The notes under the pieces were generated by a model. That model was not told the DNA's origin. It did not search any database and saw nothing but the letters and a program-made list of their open reading frames with translations. A stretch of 64,000 nucleotides of DNA from contig NZ_CABVGP010000001.1 in the NCBI RefSeq assembly GCF_902497555.1, positions 62,001 through 126,000 on the forward strand, read 5' to 3'. Below, piece by piece: positions 20,612-29,633 of the stretch; within the stretch, counting starts at the first letter, position 1; each line of letters begins with the position of its first letter. Made by a program: the position numbers and the translations under genes. The stretch is from Amycolatopsis camponoti (GTDB lineage Bacteria > Actinomycetota > Actinomycetes > Mycobacteriales > Pseudonocardiaceae).

Positions 20612-21758
20612 CGTCTTCTGGCAGCACGATCAGGCAGTTGGCCTGCGTGAACGCGGCCAGCAGGTGCGAGCCGGGGCCGCCTCGCGGCCCGACGACCCCG
20701 GTGACCTCCCCGTCGGACGGGGTGAACACGCCCCGGCGGTACTGGCGGCGGCCGCCCGGCGAGGACATCGCCTCGGTCAGCCGGGCCCGCACTCGCCGTC
20801 GTGAGACGTCGGTGTGGCCCAGCGCCGTCAGGATCGCCGGGCGCAGGAACGCCTCGAACGACACCAGGACGCTCACCGGGTTGCCGGGCAGCGTCACCAC
20901 CGGGACGCCCTGCCAGCGGCCGCAGCCCTGCGGCCCGCCCGGCTGCATCGCGATCTTCGCGAACTCGACGCCCTGGCCGGTCAGCGCGTCCTTCACCACT
21001 TCGTACGCGCCCGCGCTGACCCCGCCGGAGGTGACCAGCAGGTCCGCGTCGGCCAGCTTCGGCTCGATGACCTTGCGGAACTCCTCGACGTCGTCGACGA
21101 CGCTGCGGACCACCTCGACCTCGCAGCCGAGGTCGCGGACCGCGGCGGCGAGCATCACGCTGTTGGACTCGTAGATCTGGCCGTGCCGCAGCGGGGCGGG
21201 CGCGTCGATCAGCTCGGTGCCGGTCGAGGCGATCAGCACGCGCAGCGGCCGGTGCACCCGCACCTCGGCGAGCCCGACGGCGGCCGCCAGGCCCAGCTGC
21301 GAATGGCCGAGGACGGTCCCGGCGGACAGCGCGACGCTGCCTTCGACGACGTCCTCGCCGGTGTGCCGGATGTGCGCGCCTTCCTTGGCGGCGGCGGAGA
21401 TCGTGACGGTCTCGGTGCCGCCGTCGGTGTCCTCGACCATCACGACGGCGTCCGCGCCGGGCGGCAGCGGGGCGCCGGTCATGATCCGGTGCGCCGTGCC
21501 CGGTTCCAGCGTCCCGACGTCGACGCGGCCCGCCGGGATGTCGTCGGCGACCGGCAGTGTCACCGGTGGCGCGGCGATGTCGGCGGCGCGGACCGCGTAG
21601 CCGTCCATCGCCGAGTTGTCGAAGGGCGGGAGGGAAACGCCGGCCCGCACGTCCTCGGCCAGGACGAGACCGGCCGCGGCGGCGAGGGGCAGGTCGGTCG
21701 CGGGAGTGGTGCCCAGGAGCGCGGCAACGCGGTCGCGGTAGTCGTCGACGGAGATCAC
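20565..21758 (-). CDS. moeA: Molybdopterin molybdotransferase MoeA
   Basis: A 397-residue enzyme that inserts molybdate into adenylylated molybdopterin. Visible features are PPFDNSAMDGYAVRAAD, ADDIPAGRV, RIMTGAPLPPGADAVV, STGTELID, YESNSVML, TSGGVSAGAYE and LPGNPVSVLVSFE, all in family order. GTG at 21758 is chosen because GGAGG lies 8 nt upstream; longer starts would precede the normal N-terminus. The order psd, moeA, groEL2 is kept from M. tuberculosis (moeA2, Rv0438c). It overlaps the converging MFS gene by 47 nt. Confidence 0.95.
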   Translation of the reverse strand: MISVDDYRDRVAALLGTTPATDLPLAAAAGLVLAEDVRAGVSLPPFDNSAMDGYAVRAADIAAPPVTLPVADDIPAGRVDVGTLEPGTAHRIMTGAPLPPGADAVVMVEDTDGGTETVTISAAAKEGAHIRHTGEDVVEGSVALSAGTVLGHSQLGLAAAVGLAEVRVHRPLRVLIASTGTELIDAPAPLRHGQIYESNSVMLAAAVRDLGCEVEVVRSVVDDVEEFRKVIEPKLADADLLVTSGGVSAGAYEVVKDALTGQGVEFAKIAMQPGGPQGCGRWQGVPVVTLPGNPVSVLVSFEAFLRPAILTALGHTDVSRRRVRARLTEAMSSPGGRRQYRRGVFTPSDGEVTGVVGPRGGPGSHLLAAFTQANCLIVLPEDVTTAAVGDEVDVLLL

Positions 21759-21831
21759 CGGACCATCCTCCACCCCCGTGCGGGGCATGCAAGACTCTCG
21801 TCGTTCGAGAGCACGCCATCGGGGAGTACGC

Positions 21832-22509
21832 ATGCAGGTCCAGGTCCGTCAACAGCCCTCGTTCGCCGTCGCCAGGATGATGCTGGCGCCCGGCGAGCCG
21901 TGCCAGGTCGAGTCCGGCGCGATGATGGCCACCAGCTACGGCGTGCAGGTCCAGTCCCAGTCGCAGGGCGGGATCATGAAGGGCCTCGGCCGCGCGTTCC
22001 TCTCCGGCGAGTCCTTCTTCATCTCCACCTTCACCGCGCCGCAGAACGGCGGCTGGGTCGACGTCGCGGCCAACCTGCCCGGTGACATCCAGGTGATCAC
22101 CCTCGACGGCCGGACCGGCTGGGCCGTCACCCGCGGCTGCTGGCTCGCGTCGTCGCACGGCGTGCAGACCGAGACCAAGTGGGGCGGGATGAAGAACCTG
22201 ATGGGCGGCGAAGGCGGGTTCCTGACCCACGCCACCGGCCAGGGCCAGCTGCTCGTCGCCTGCTACGGCGCGGTCGAGACCATCACCCTGCAGCAGGGCG
22301 AGATGGTCACCGTCGACACCGGGCACGTCGTCGCGTACGCCGACACCGTGCAGTACCAGATCCGGAAGGTCGCGACGGGCATCATCCAGTCCATGAAGAG
22401 CGGTGAGGGCCTCGTGTTCGACTTCGTCGGCCCCGGCCAGATCATGACGCAGACGCGCAACCCGTCCGCGCTGGTCAGCTGGATCGTCTCGCACGTCCCC
22501 TCCCGCTGA
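21832..22509 (+). CDS. AIM24-family protein 1
   Basis: A 225-residue beta-rich protein of the AIM24/TRAP-like family: VESGAMMATSYGVQVQSQ, FFISTFTAPQNGGWVDVAANLPGDI and VDTGHVVAYADTVQYQI are characteristic. The family name comes from a yeast mitochondrial inner-membrane protein; the bacterial role is unknown. No signal peptide or membrane helix is seen. GGGGAG precedes the ATG at 21832. The stop shares a base with the next gene, a shorter paralogue, so the two are co-translated. Confidence 0.85.
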   Translation: MQVQVRQQPSFAVARMMLAPGEPCQVESGAMMATSYGVQVQSQSQGGIMKGLGRAFLSGESFFISTFTAPQNGGWVDVAANLPGDIQVITLDGRTGWAVTRGCWLASSHGVQTETKWGGMKNLMGGEGGFLTHATGQGQLLVACYGAVETITLQQGEMVTVDTGHVVAYADTVQYQIRKVATGIIQSMKSGEGLVFDFVGPGQIMTQTRNPSALVSWIVSHVPSR

Positions 22510-23132
22510 TGCGCGTCCAGACCCGGCACACCCCCGGCTTCGGTGTCGCCCGCGTCCTGCTCGACCCGGGCGAGTCCGTCCAGGCCGCGCCCGAAACGCT
22601 GCTCGCCAGCCGCTTCGGCGTCACCGAGGCACCGGCGGGCCGCGGCGGCGTCCGCGCGGGCAAGTCCACGACGGCGGTCTACACCGCGCCTTCGGACGGC
22701 GGCTGGATCGACTTCGCGCCGCTGCGCCCCGGTGACGTCTACCCGCTCGACCTGGGCGGCGGCACCGGCTGGTCGGTGCATCGCGACGCCGTGCTGGTGC
22801 GGCCGTCGTCGGTCCGGCACGATCCGAACTGGGTACCGCTGCAGCAGCTCTTCGGCGCCGACTCCGGGTTCCTCGAGCACTACAGCGGGGCCGGGCCGCT
22901 CGTGCTGGCCGCGCCCGGCCCGGTCGACGCGTTCGAGCTCGGCAAGGGCGAGCTGGTCACCGTCCGGCCGGACTACCTGCTGGCCTACCCCGACACCGTG
23001 CAGTGCCGGTTGCGGGCGCTCGATCCCGGCGGCCCGCAGTCGCTGCGCAGCGGGGAAGGGCTCGCGGTCGACTTCGCGGGGCCCGGGACGGTGCTCGTGC
23101 AAGCGCGGAACCGACGCCTTTCTTCGGCGTGA
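22509..23132 (+). CDS. AIM24-family protein 2 (diverged paralogue)
   Basis: A 207-residue paralogue of the preceding protein: YTAPSDGGWIDFAPLRPGDV, GWSVHRDAVLVRPSSV and YLLAYPDTVQCRLRAL align with the same positions. It is 18 residues shorter and has lost the MMATS-like segment. Start and stop overlap with the upstream gene (TGATG) indicates a two-gene unit, perhaps a hetero-oligomer. Function unknown. Confidence 0.82.
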   Translation: MRVQTRHTPGFGVARVLLDPGESVQAAPETLLASRFGVTEAPAGRGGVRAGKSTTAVYTAPSDGGWIDFAPLRPGDVYPLDLGGGTGWSVHRDAVLVRPSSVRHDPNWVPLQQLFGADSGFLEHYSGAGPLVLAAPGPVDAFELGKGELVTVRPDYLLAYPDTVQCRLRALDPGGPQSLRSGEGLAVDFAGPGTVLVQARNRRLSSA

Positions 23133-23244
23133 TCTTCAGACGAATTGCCCATTGCCGAGGGGAATAATTCCGGTAGCGTGATTGACACTTCCGCCGCTGG
23201 CATCCGCTCGGGCCAGCGGATCCTTTGTGCTGAGGGAGGGCGCC

Positions 23245-23451
23245 GTGGCTGTCGGCACCGTCAAATGGTTCAACTCGGAAAAGGGCTACGGGTTCATCGA
23301 ATCCACCGAAGGACCGGACGTGTTCGTCCACTATTCGGCCATTCAGGCCGACGGATTCCGCACTTTGGACGAAGGTGACCGCGTCGAGTTCGAAGTCCAG
23401 TCCGGGCGTGACGGGCGGAGCCAGGCCGCGGACGTGCGCAAGGTGTCGTAA
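23245..23451 (+). CDS. Cold-shock domain protein
   Basis: A 68-residue CspA-type RNA/DNA chaperone. RNP1 (KGYGFIE) and RNP2 (VFVHYSAI) are intact, with the usual TVKWFN start. The GTG at 23245 is preferred because GAGGGAGGG lies just upstream and it gives the standard length. The 112-nt leader contains GCTGG-x-CCAGC hairpin-forming sequence (about 23198-23218), as is usual for cold-shock mRNAs. Monocistronic. Confidence 0.95.
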   Translation: MAVGTVKWFNSEKGYGFIESTEGPDVFVHYSAIQADGFRTLDEGDRVEFEVQSGRDGRSQAADVRKVS

Positions 23452-23517
23452 CGACCTTCATCACCCGATTGGCGAACCCCCGGCAGGCTCCGAACCAGGG
23501 ACGTTAGGCTGCCGGGC

Positions 23518-25002
23518 GTGACAGGCGATGTGTCGGGGGACCTCACCGGTCGCCGGCTGGGCAACTACCGCATCGACGGAGTGCTCGGCAAGGGCGGCAT
23601 GAGCGTGACCTACAAGGCCACCGACGTGCGGCTGGGCCGGAAGGTGGCGCTCAAGGTCATCGGTGACCACCTCGGGACCGACGCCGAGTTCCGCGAGCGG
23701 TTCGTCGACGAGGCGCGCAACACGTCCGCGATCGACCACGCCAACGTCGTGCCGCTGTACGACTTCGGCGAGCTCGACGGCATGCTCTACATCGCCATGC
23801 GCATGGTCGACGGCGGCGATCTCGCCGGCCTGATCGCGGGCGGCCCGATCGCCCCCGCGCGCACGCTGACGATGCTCGACCAGGTCGCGGACGCCCTCGA
23901 CACCCTGCACAACCGTGGTCTGGTCCACCTCGACGTCAAGCCGGCCAACGTGCTCGTGACGAAGAAGGAGACCTCGCGCGAGCACGTGTACGTCGCCGAC
24001 TTCGGGCTGACGCGGCGCGGCGCGACGGGACACCGGACGCGCGGCGGCGACTTCCTCGGCTCGCCGACGTACGCGGCGCCCGAGCACCTGCGCGGCGAGC
24101 CGCTGGACGGGCGCACCGACCAGTACGCGCTGACGTGCGTCCTCTACGCCTGCCTCACCGGCAGCCCGCCGTTCAAGGGCGACGTGCCGACGGTGATCAA
24201 GGGCCACCTCAACGGCGACCCGCCGGCGATCTCCCGCGCCGTGGCGCTGCCGCCGGCGATCGACGAGGTCATCCGGAAGGGGATGGCGAAGAGCCCCGCG
24301 GACCGCTACCCCAGCTGCGTCGAGCTGATCGCGGCCGCCCGCCGCGCGCTCGGCCCCCTGGCGGCGTCCGACACCCCACCGGGTCCTCCCGGGTCGAATT
24401 CGGGGGGAATCCCCGCGCCGCAGCGCCCCGGTCAGGTACAACAGGGGCCGCACCAGAACAGCGCACCGCAGGGAGAGGGGGCCCCCGTGCATCCGTACGG
24501 AGGACAGCAGCCCGGCTACGGCCAGCAGCCCGGGCCGCCGGGGCCGCCCCCGAGCATGCCGCCCCAAGGCATGCCGCCGCAGGGCCCGCCGCCCGGCTAC
24601 GGCTACCCCCAGCAGGGCCCGCCTCCGCAGGGTCCGCCCCCGGGCATGCCGCAGGGCCCGCCGCCGGGGTACGGCTACCCGCAGCAGCCGGGCATGCCGC
24701 CGCAGGGCTACGGCCAGGACCCGATGCGGCTGCGTCCCCCGATGCCGGCCGGCGGCGCGGGCGCGTTCCACCAGCCGAAGAGCGGCGGCGGCAAGAAGTG
24801 GATCTTCCTCGTCCTCGGCCTGCTCGTGGTGGCCGGCCTGATCGTCGGCGCGATCTTCCTGTTCAGCGACGGCGGCAGTGGTGGCGGTGGCACGACGACG
24901 GCCCCGAACATCCCGGTCGGCCCCGGCGGGGACTCGCAGGGCAACCCGACGTCGTCGCTCAACGCCCCGCCGACGTCGATCTCCATCAAGCCCGGCAACT
25001 GA
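23518..25002 (+). CDS. Transmembrane serine/threonine protein kinase (PknB-like catalytic domain, no PASTA)
   Basis: A 494-residue kinase. Catalytic domain at about residues 12-275: glycine loop [13 protein letters not shown], Lys in VALKVI, catalytic loop [11 protein letters not shown], metal site VADFGLT and APE in YAAPEHL. The usual HRD arginine is Leu (HLD), so it is a non-RD kinase. A 150-residue Pro/Gln/Gly/Tyr-rich linker (repeats of PPGYGYPQQ) follows, then one transmembrane helix ([21 protein letters not shown]) and a short Ser/Thr/Pro-rich tail outside, with no PASTA or sensor domain. GTG start at 23518. Confidence 0.92.
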   Translation: MTGDVSGDLTGRRLGNYRIDGVLGKGGMSVTYKATDVRLGRKVALKVIGDHLGTDAEFRERFVDEARNTSAIDHANVVPLYDFGELDGMLYIAMRMVDGGDLAGLIAGGPIAPARTLTMLDQVADALDTLHNRGLVHLDVKPANVLVTKKETSREHVYVADFGLTRRGATGHRTRGGDFLGSPTYAAPEHLRGEPLDGRTDQYALTCVLYACLTGSPPFKGDVPTVIKGHLNGDPPAISRAVALPPAIDEVIRKGMAKSPADRYPSCVELIAAARRALGPLAASDTPPGPPGSNSGGIPAPQRPGQVQQGPHQNSAPQGEGAPVHPYGGQQPGYGQQPGPPGPPPSMPPQGMPPQGPPPGYGYPQQGPPPQGPPPGMPQGPPPGYGYPQQPGMPPQGYGQDPMRLRPPMPAGGAGAFHQPKSGGGKKWIFLVLGLLVVAGLIVGAIFLFSDGGSGGGGTTTAPNIPVGPGGDSQGNPTSSLNAPPTSISIKPGN

Positions 25003-26910
<1,908 letters not shown>

Positions 26911-26923
26911 GTTCGGCTGCTTC

Positions 26924-26960
26924 GAACGCCCGGTCCGCTTCGGCGGGCCGGGCGTTCTTT
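26924..26960 (+). terminator. groEL terminator
   Basis: A 15-bp stem (GAACGCCCGGTCCGC / GCGGGCCGGGCGTTC, one G-U pair) closed by a TTCG tetraloop and followed by TTT, 13 nt after the groEL stop. It may also serve the converging gene at 26972. Confidence 0.9.
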
Positions 26961-26971
26961 ATGGGCGCTGT

Positions 26972-27295
26972 CTATGGTTTTGTGAAGAACCAGACGGCGT
27001 AGGCGCCGAGGATGACGACGCCGAGCGCGAGCACCCCGAGGCCCCCGAGCCAGGCGGTGCTCGCCTCTTCCGCTTCCAGCGCGACGACGATGGCGCCGAT
27101 CCCGGTGAGCAGGATCCAGATCGCGAGCGCGGCGGCGGTGTAGAGCACGGTTTTGGTGACGCTGGTACTGCCGGTGTCGTTGAAGGCGAGCGCGAAGAAG
27201 GCGGAGAAGGCGGTCAGCCCCAGTCCGGCGATCAGGTAGAGCCCGCCCAAGATCCCGACGACGATCTTCGCCGCCGTTCTGCTCCCTTGATCCAC
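26972..27295 (-). CDS. Hypothetical three-helix membrane protein
   Basis: A 107-residue protein with three clear membrane segments: about residues 10-36 (VVGILGGLYLIAGLGLTAF), 49-72 (VLYTAAALAIWILLTGIGAI) and 82-103 (LGGLGVLALGVVILGAYAVW). There are no charged catalytic motifs. No family is recognised. It converges on the groEL terminator. ATG at 27295. Confidence 0.72.
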   Translation of the reverse strand: MDQGSRTAAKIVVGILGGLYLIAGLGLTAFSAFFALAFNDTGSTSVTKTVLYTAAALAIWILLTGIGAIVVALEAEEASTAWLGGLGVLALGVVILGAYAVWFFTKP

Positions 27296-27369
27296 GACCG
27301 CGAACCCTAACCCCTCGCACGGGGTTCGCGGTGGCCATTTGCGCTGGTCGGACCAGTGCGCTACGCCGA

Positions 27370-27402
27370 ACGGCCCGGACGTCCCCTTGGCGTCCGGGCC
27401 GT
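27370..27402. terminator. Perfect 12-bp hairpin
   Basis: ACGGCCCGGACG and CGTCCGGGCCGT around a 9-nt loop, with no U-tract. It lies between the stop of the PspC gene and the start of the small membrane protein, both on the minus strand, so it may end the PspC transcript. Confidence 0.55.
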
Positions 27403-27516
27403 TCCCGCGCCGACGTCCCCCGCGGACCGGCGCTCATGGCGTCCCCCGACGCCTGCGTCACACCCCTGATCGTCCGGCGGGCACTGGCTCCCCCTGCGAG
27501 CCGGCGCCCGCCCGGG

Positions 27517-27732
27517 TCAGGAGCCCTCTTCCGGCGTCAGGATCGCGGCGGCGACGTAGACCGGAATGGCGATCCCGACGGAAAGGAAAACGGCGGCGAC
27601 CATGCCGATGCGCAGGATGCTGGCGTCGATGCCGAGGTAGGTGGCCCAGCCACCGCAGACGCCGGTGAGCATCTTGTCGCCGGTGCTGCGGCGGAGCTTC
27701 TTGGTTTCCGGGGTGTACACGCTGTTCGTCAT
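27517..27732 (-). CDS. PspC domain protein
   Basis: A 71-residue membrane protein with the PspC signature: KKLRRSTGDKMLTGVCGGWATYLGID followed (split here) by ASILRIGMVAAVF and one long hydrophobic segment (AAVFLSVGIAIPVYVAAAIL). PspC proteins respond to envelope stress; in actinomycetes short forms like this are common and their exact role is unclear. The ATG at 27732 gives the standard domain start; the frame stays open much further upstream but without family similarity. Confidence 0.85.
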   Translation of the reverse strand: MTNSVYTPETKKLRRSTGDKMLTGVCGGWATYLGIDASILRIGMVAAVFLSVGIAIPVYVAAAILTPEEGS

Positions 27733-27990
27733 GCAGCAATGGTGCTTCCCGGCGGGGTGCTGCCACATCCGGAACGGCCCGGACCCCGACCCTGAACTTG
27801 ACCTCGGGGAAAACCGGATATTGCCCGCCACCGGCGGGGCACGCCGGCGAACCACGAGTTGTCCCCAGGCCGGCCGTGATGTGGACAGATCGCCGTCGCA
27901 GGCCCGATTTACCGGTTTCCGTCGGTGGCCGCCGATACGATGGACACGGGGCAGCCCCCCTGGGAGCGGCGGGGGCTGTTCGGTCCCTGA

Positions 27991-28590
27991 GCGGCGTGCT
28001 GCCGCACCCAGCCCGAAGGCGTCCGGTCCGGGCCCGGCGATCTGGACCTGATCGTCTACTCGCTGCGCAAGTGGATGCGGCTGGCCGTCACCGGGAACCC
28101 CACGATCCTGTTGCCGCTCTTCGTGCCGGACGACGAGATCGTGCGGATCACCGAGCTGGGCCACGAACTGCGCGCGAACTCCCGGAAGATCGTGTCGCGG
28201 CAGGCCGGCCTGCGGTTCGCGGGTTACCTGCGGACCCGGCGGCAGCGGCTGCTCGACGGCGCGATCAAGGTCAACCGGCCGGAGCTGATCGAAAAGTACG
28301 GCTTCGACACCAAGTACGCCATGCACATGGTGCGGCTGGGGGTCCAGGGTGTCGAGCTGCTCGAGACCGGCCGGATGACCCTCCCGATCGCCGAACCCTG
28401 GCTGACCTGGCTGCGCGACCTGCGGCGCGGGAAGCACACGCAGGACGAAGCCATCGCGGTCGCCGCGGAGCTGGAAGACCGGCTCGACCGGCTGGTGCGG
28501 GGTGCGTCGCCGTTGCCGGAGCAGCCGGACCGGGCCTGGGTCGACCGGTGGCTCGTGCGGGCCTACGACTCGGCGTGGCAGGCGGCCTGA
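27991..28590 (+). pseudogene. 5'-truncated nucleotidyltransferase (RlaP-like/DUF2204-type) remnant
   Basis: The reading frame after the stop at 27988 encodes TQPEGVRSGPGDLDL, YSLRKWMRLAVTGNPTIL, KYGFDTKYAMHMVRLG and QGVELLETGRMTLP, the C-terminal two thirds of a predicted nucleotidyltransferase family. The N-terminal part that should carry the G-S-x-x-H-G and D-x-D catalytic motifs is absent in all three frames upstream; only ATG 28075 could start translation. It is therefore probably a decayed gene, or a C-terminal fragment (171 residues from 28075) without catalysis. The 258 nt upstream (27733-27990) show no other gene. Confidence 0.6.
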
Positions 28591-28637
28591 GGTCGTGAGT
28601 GGGAAACAGGGTTAGAACACTGTTTCCCACTCACGAC
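28591..28637. repeat. Hairpin repeat, copy C (inverted orientation)
   Basis: Same element as at 6049 and 11967, but the loop reads GGTTAGAACA, the reverse complement of the other loops. One stem pair is changed on both arms (GAGTGGG with CCCACTC instead of GAGTGAG with CTCACTC), so pairing is preserved. It follows the nucleotidyltransferase stop directly and contains the menC stop. Confidence 0.85.
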
Positions 28638-29560
28638 AGCCCGCGCACCCGATCGAGCCGGGCTTCCCACGCCGCCCGCACTTCGGCTGACGCCGGGTAC
28701 GCGTCCGTCGGCTCCGGTGCCTGGCGTGGCACCGGCAGGTATCCGTCCACAGGGGACAGTGGTGACGCGCAGACGTCGCCTTCCAGCAGGGAAATCGTCC
28801 CCAGTCCACAAGCGAATTCGAGCTCCGGGAGCGCGCCGGCCAAGGCGAGTCCCGCGGCCAGGCCGACGCTCGTCTCCACCGCCGACGACACCACGCACGG
28901 CAGTCCGCACGCCTCCGCGACCTCCAGCGCCCGCCGCACGCCGCCCAGGGGCGCCACCTTCAGCACCGCGATGTCCGCCGCTCCCGCGACCGCCACCTTC
29001 AGCGGGTCCTCCGCCCGGCGGATCGACTCGTCGGCCGCGATGCGGACCGGGACCCGGCGGCGGACCGCCGCCAGGTCGTCGATCGTCGGGCACGGCTGTT
29101 CCGCGTACTCCAGGCCGCCCGCCGCCTTGTCGAGGTCGATGATCGCGCGGACCGCCGTGTCGACGTCCCACGCCATGTTCGCGTCGATCCGCACCGCGCC
29201 GGCCGGGCCGAGCGCGTCGCGGACCGCCGCCACCCGGTCGCAGTCGTCCGTCAACGACGAACGCGGGTCCGCCACCTTCACCTTCGCCGTCCGGCAGCCG
29301 GACGCGCGCACCAGTTCGTACGCTTTCTCCGCGCCGACGACCGGCACCGTCGTGTTCACCTCGACCCGGTCGCGCACCGGCGCCGGCCAGCCCGTCTCGC
29401 TCGCTTCGAGCGCCGCGTGCAGCCAGGGGAGGCTCTCGGCGTCCGAGTAGTCGGCGAACGGGCAGAACTCGCCCCAGCCCGCCGGACCCGGCAGCAGGAC
29501 GCCCTCCCGGACCGTGATGCCGCGGAACCGATTGCGCAGGGGGATCGCGTAGACCTTCAT
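28631..29560 (-). CDS. menC: o-Succinylbenzoate synthase (enolase superfamily)
   Basis: A 309-residue enzyme of menaquinone synthesis that dehydrates SHCHC to o-succinylbenzoate. Enolase-superfamily residues are visible: the K-x-K pair in TAKVKVAD, metal ligands in RIDANMAWD, YAEQP and AADESI, and the second catalytic Lys in VLKVAPLGG. Actinobacterial MenC proteins have this compact length. The stop codon is formed by hairpin repeat copy C. It is divergent from the SARP regulator that follows. Confidence 0.9.
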   Translation of the reverse strand: MKVYAIPLRNRFRGITVREGVLLPGPAGWGEFCPFADYSDAESLPWLHAALEASETGWPAPVRDRVEVNTTVPVVGAEKAYELVRASGCRTAKVKVADPRSSLTDDCDRVAAVRDALGPAGAVRIDANMAWDVDTAVRAIIDLDKAAGGLEYAEQPCPTIDDLAAVRRRVPVRIAADESIRRAEDPLKVAVAGAADIAVLKVAPLGGVRRALEVAEACGLPCVVSSAVETSVGLAAGLALAGALPELEFACGLGTISLLEGDVCASPLSPVDGYLPVPRQAPEPTDAYPASAEVRAAWEARLDRVRGLS

Positions 29561-29633
29561 CGTCGCCGATCATGCCATCCCCCGACTTCGGTAAACGGGT
29601 GCCGAACTGCGCGTTTCCGGCCAGAATGACTCC

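Noticed and set aside
27331..27795. Plus-strand frame over the PspC gene
   Set aside because: Overlaps PspC on the other strand, has no ribosome site and an Arg/Pro/Gly-rich composition.
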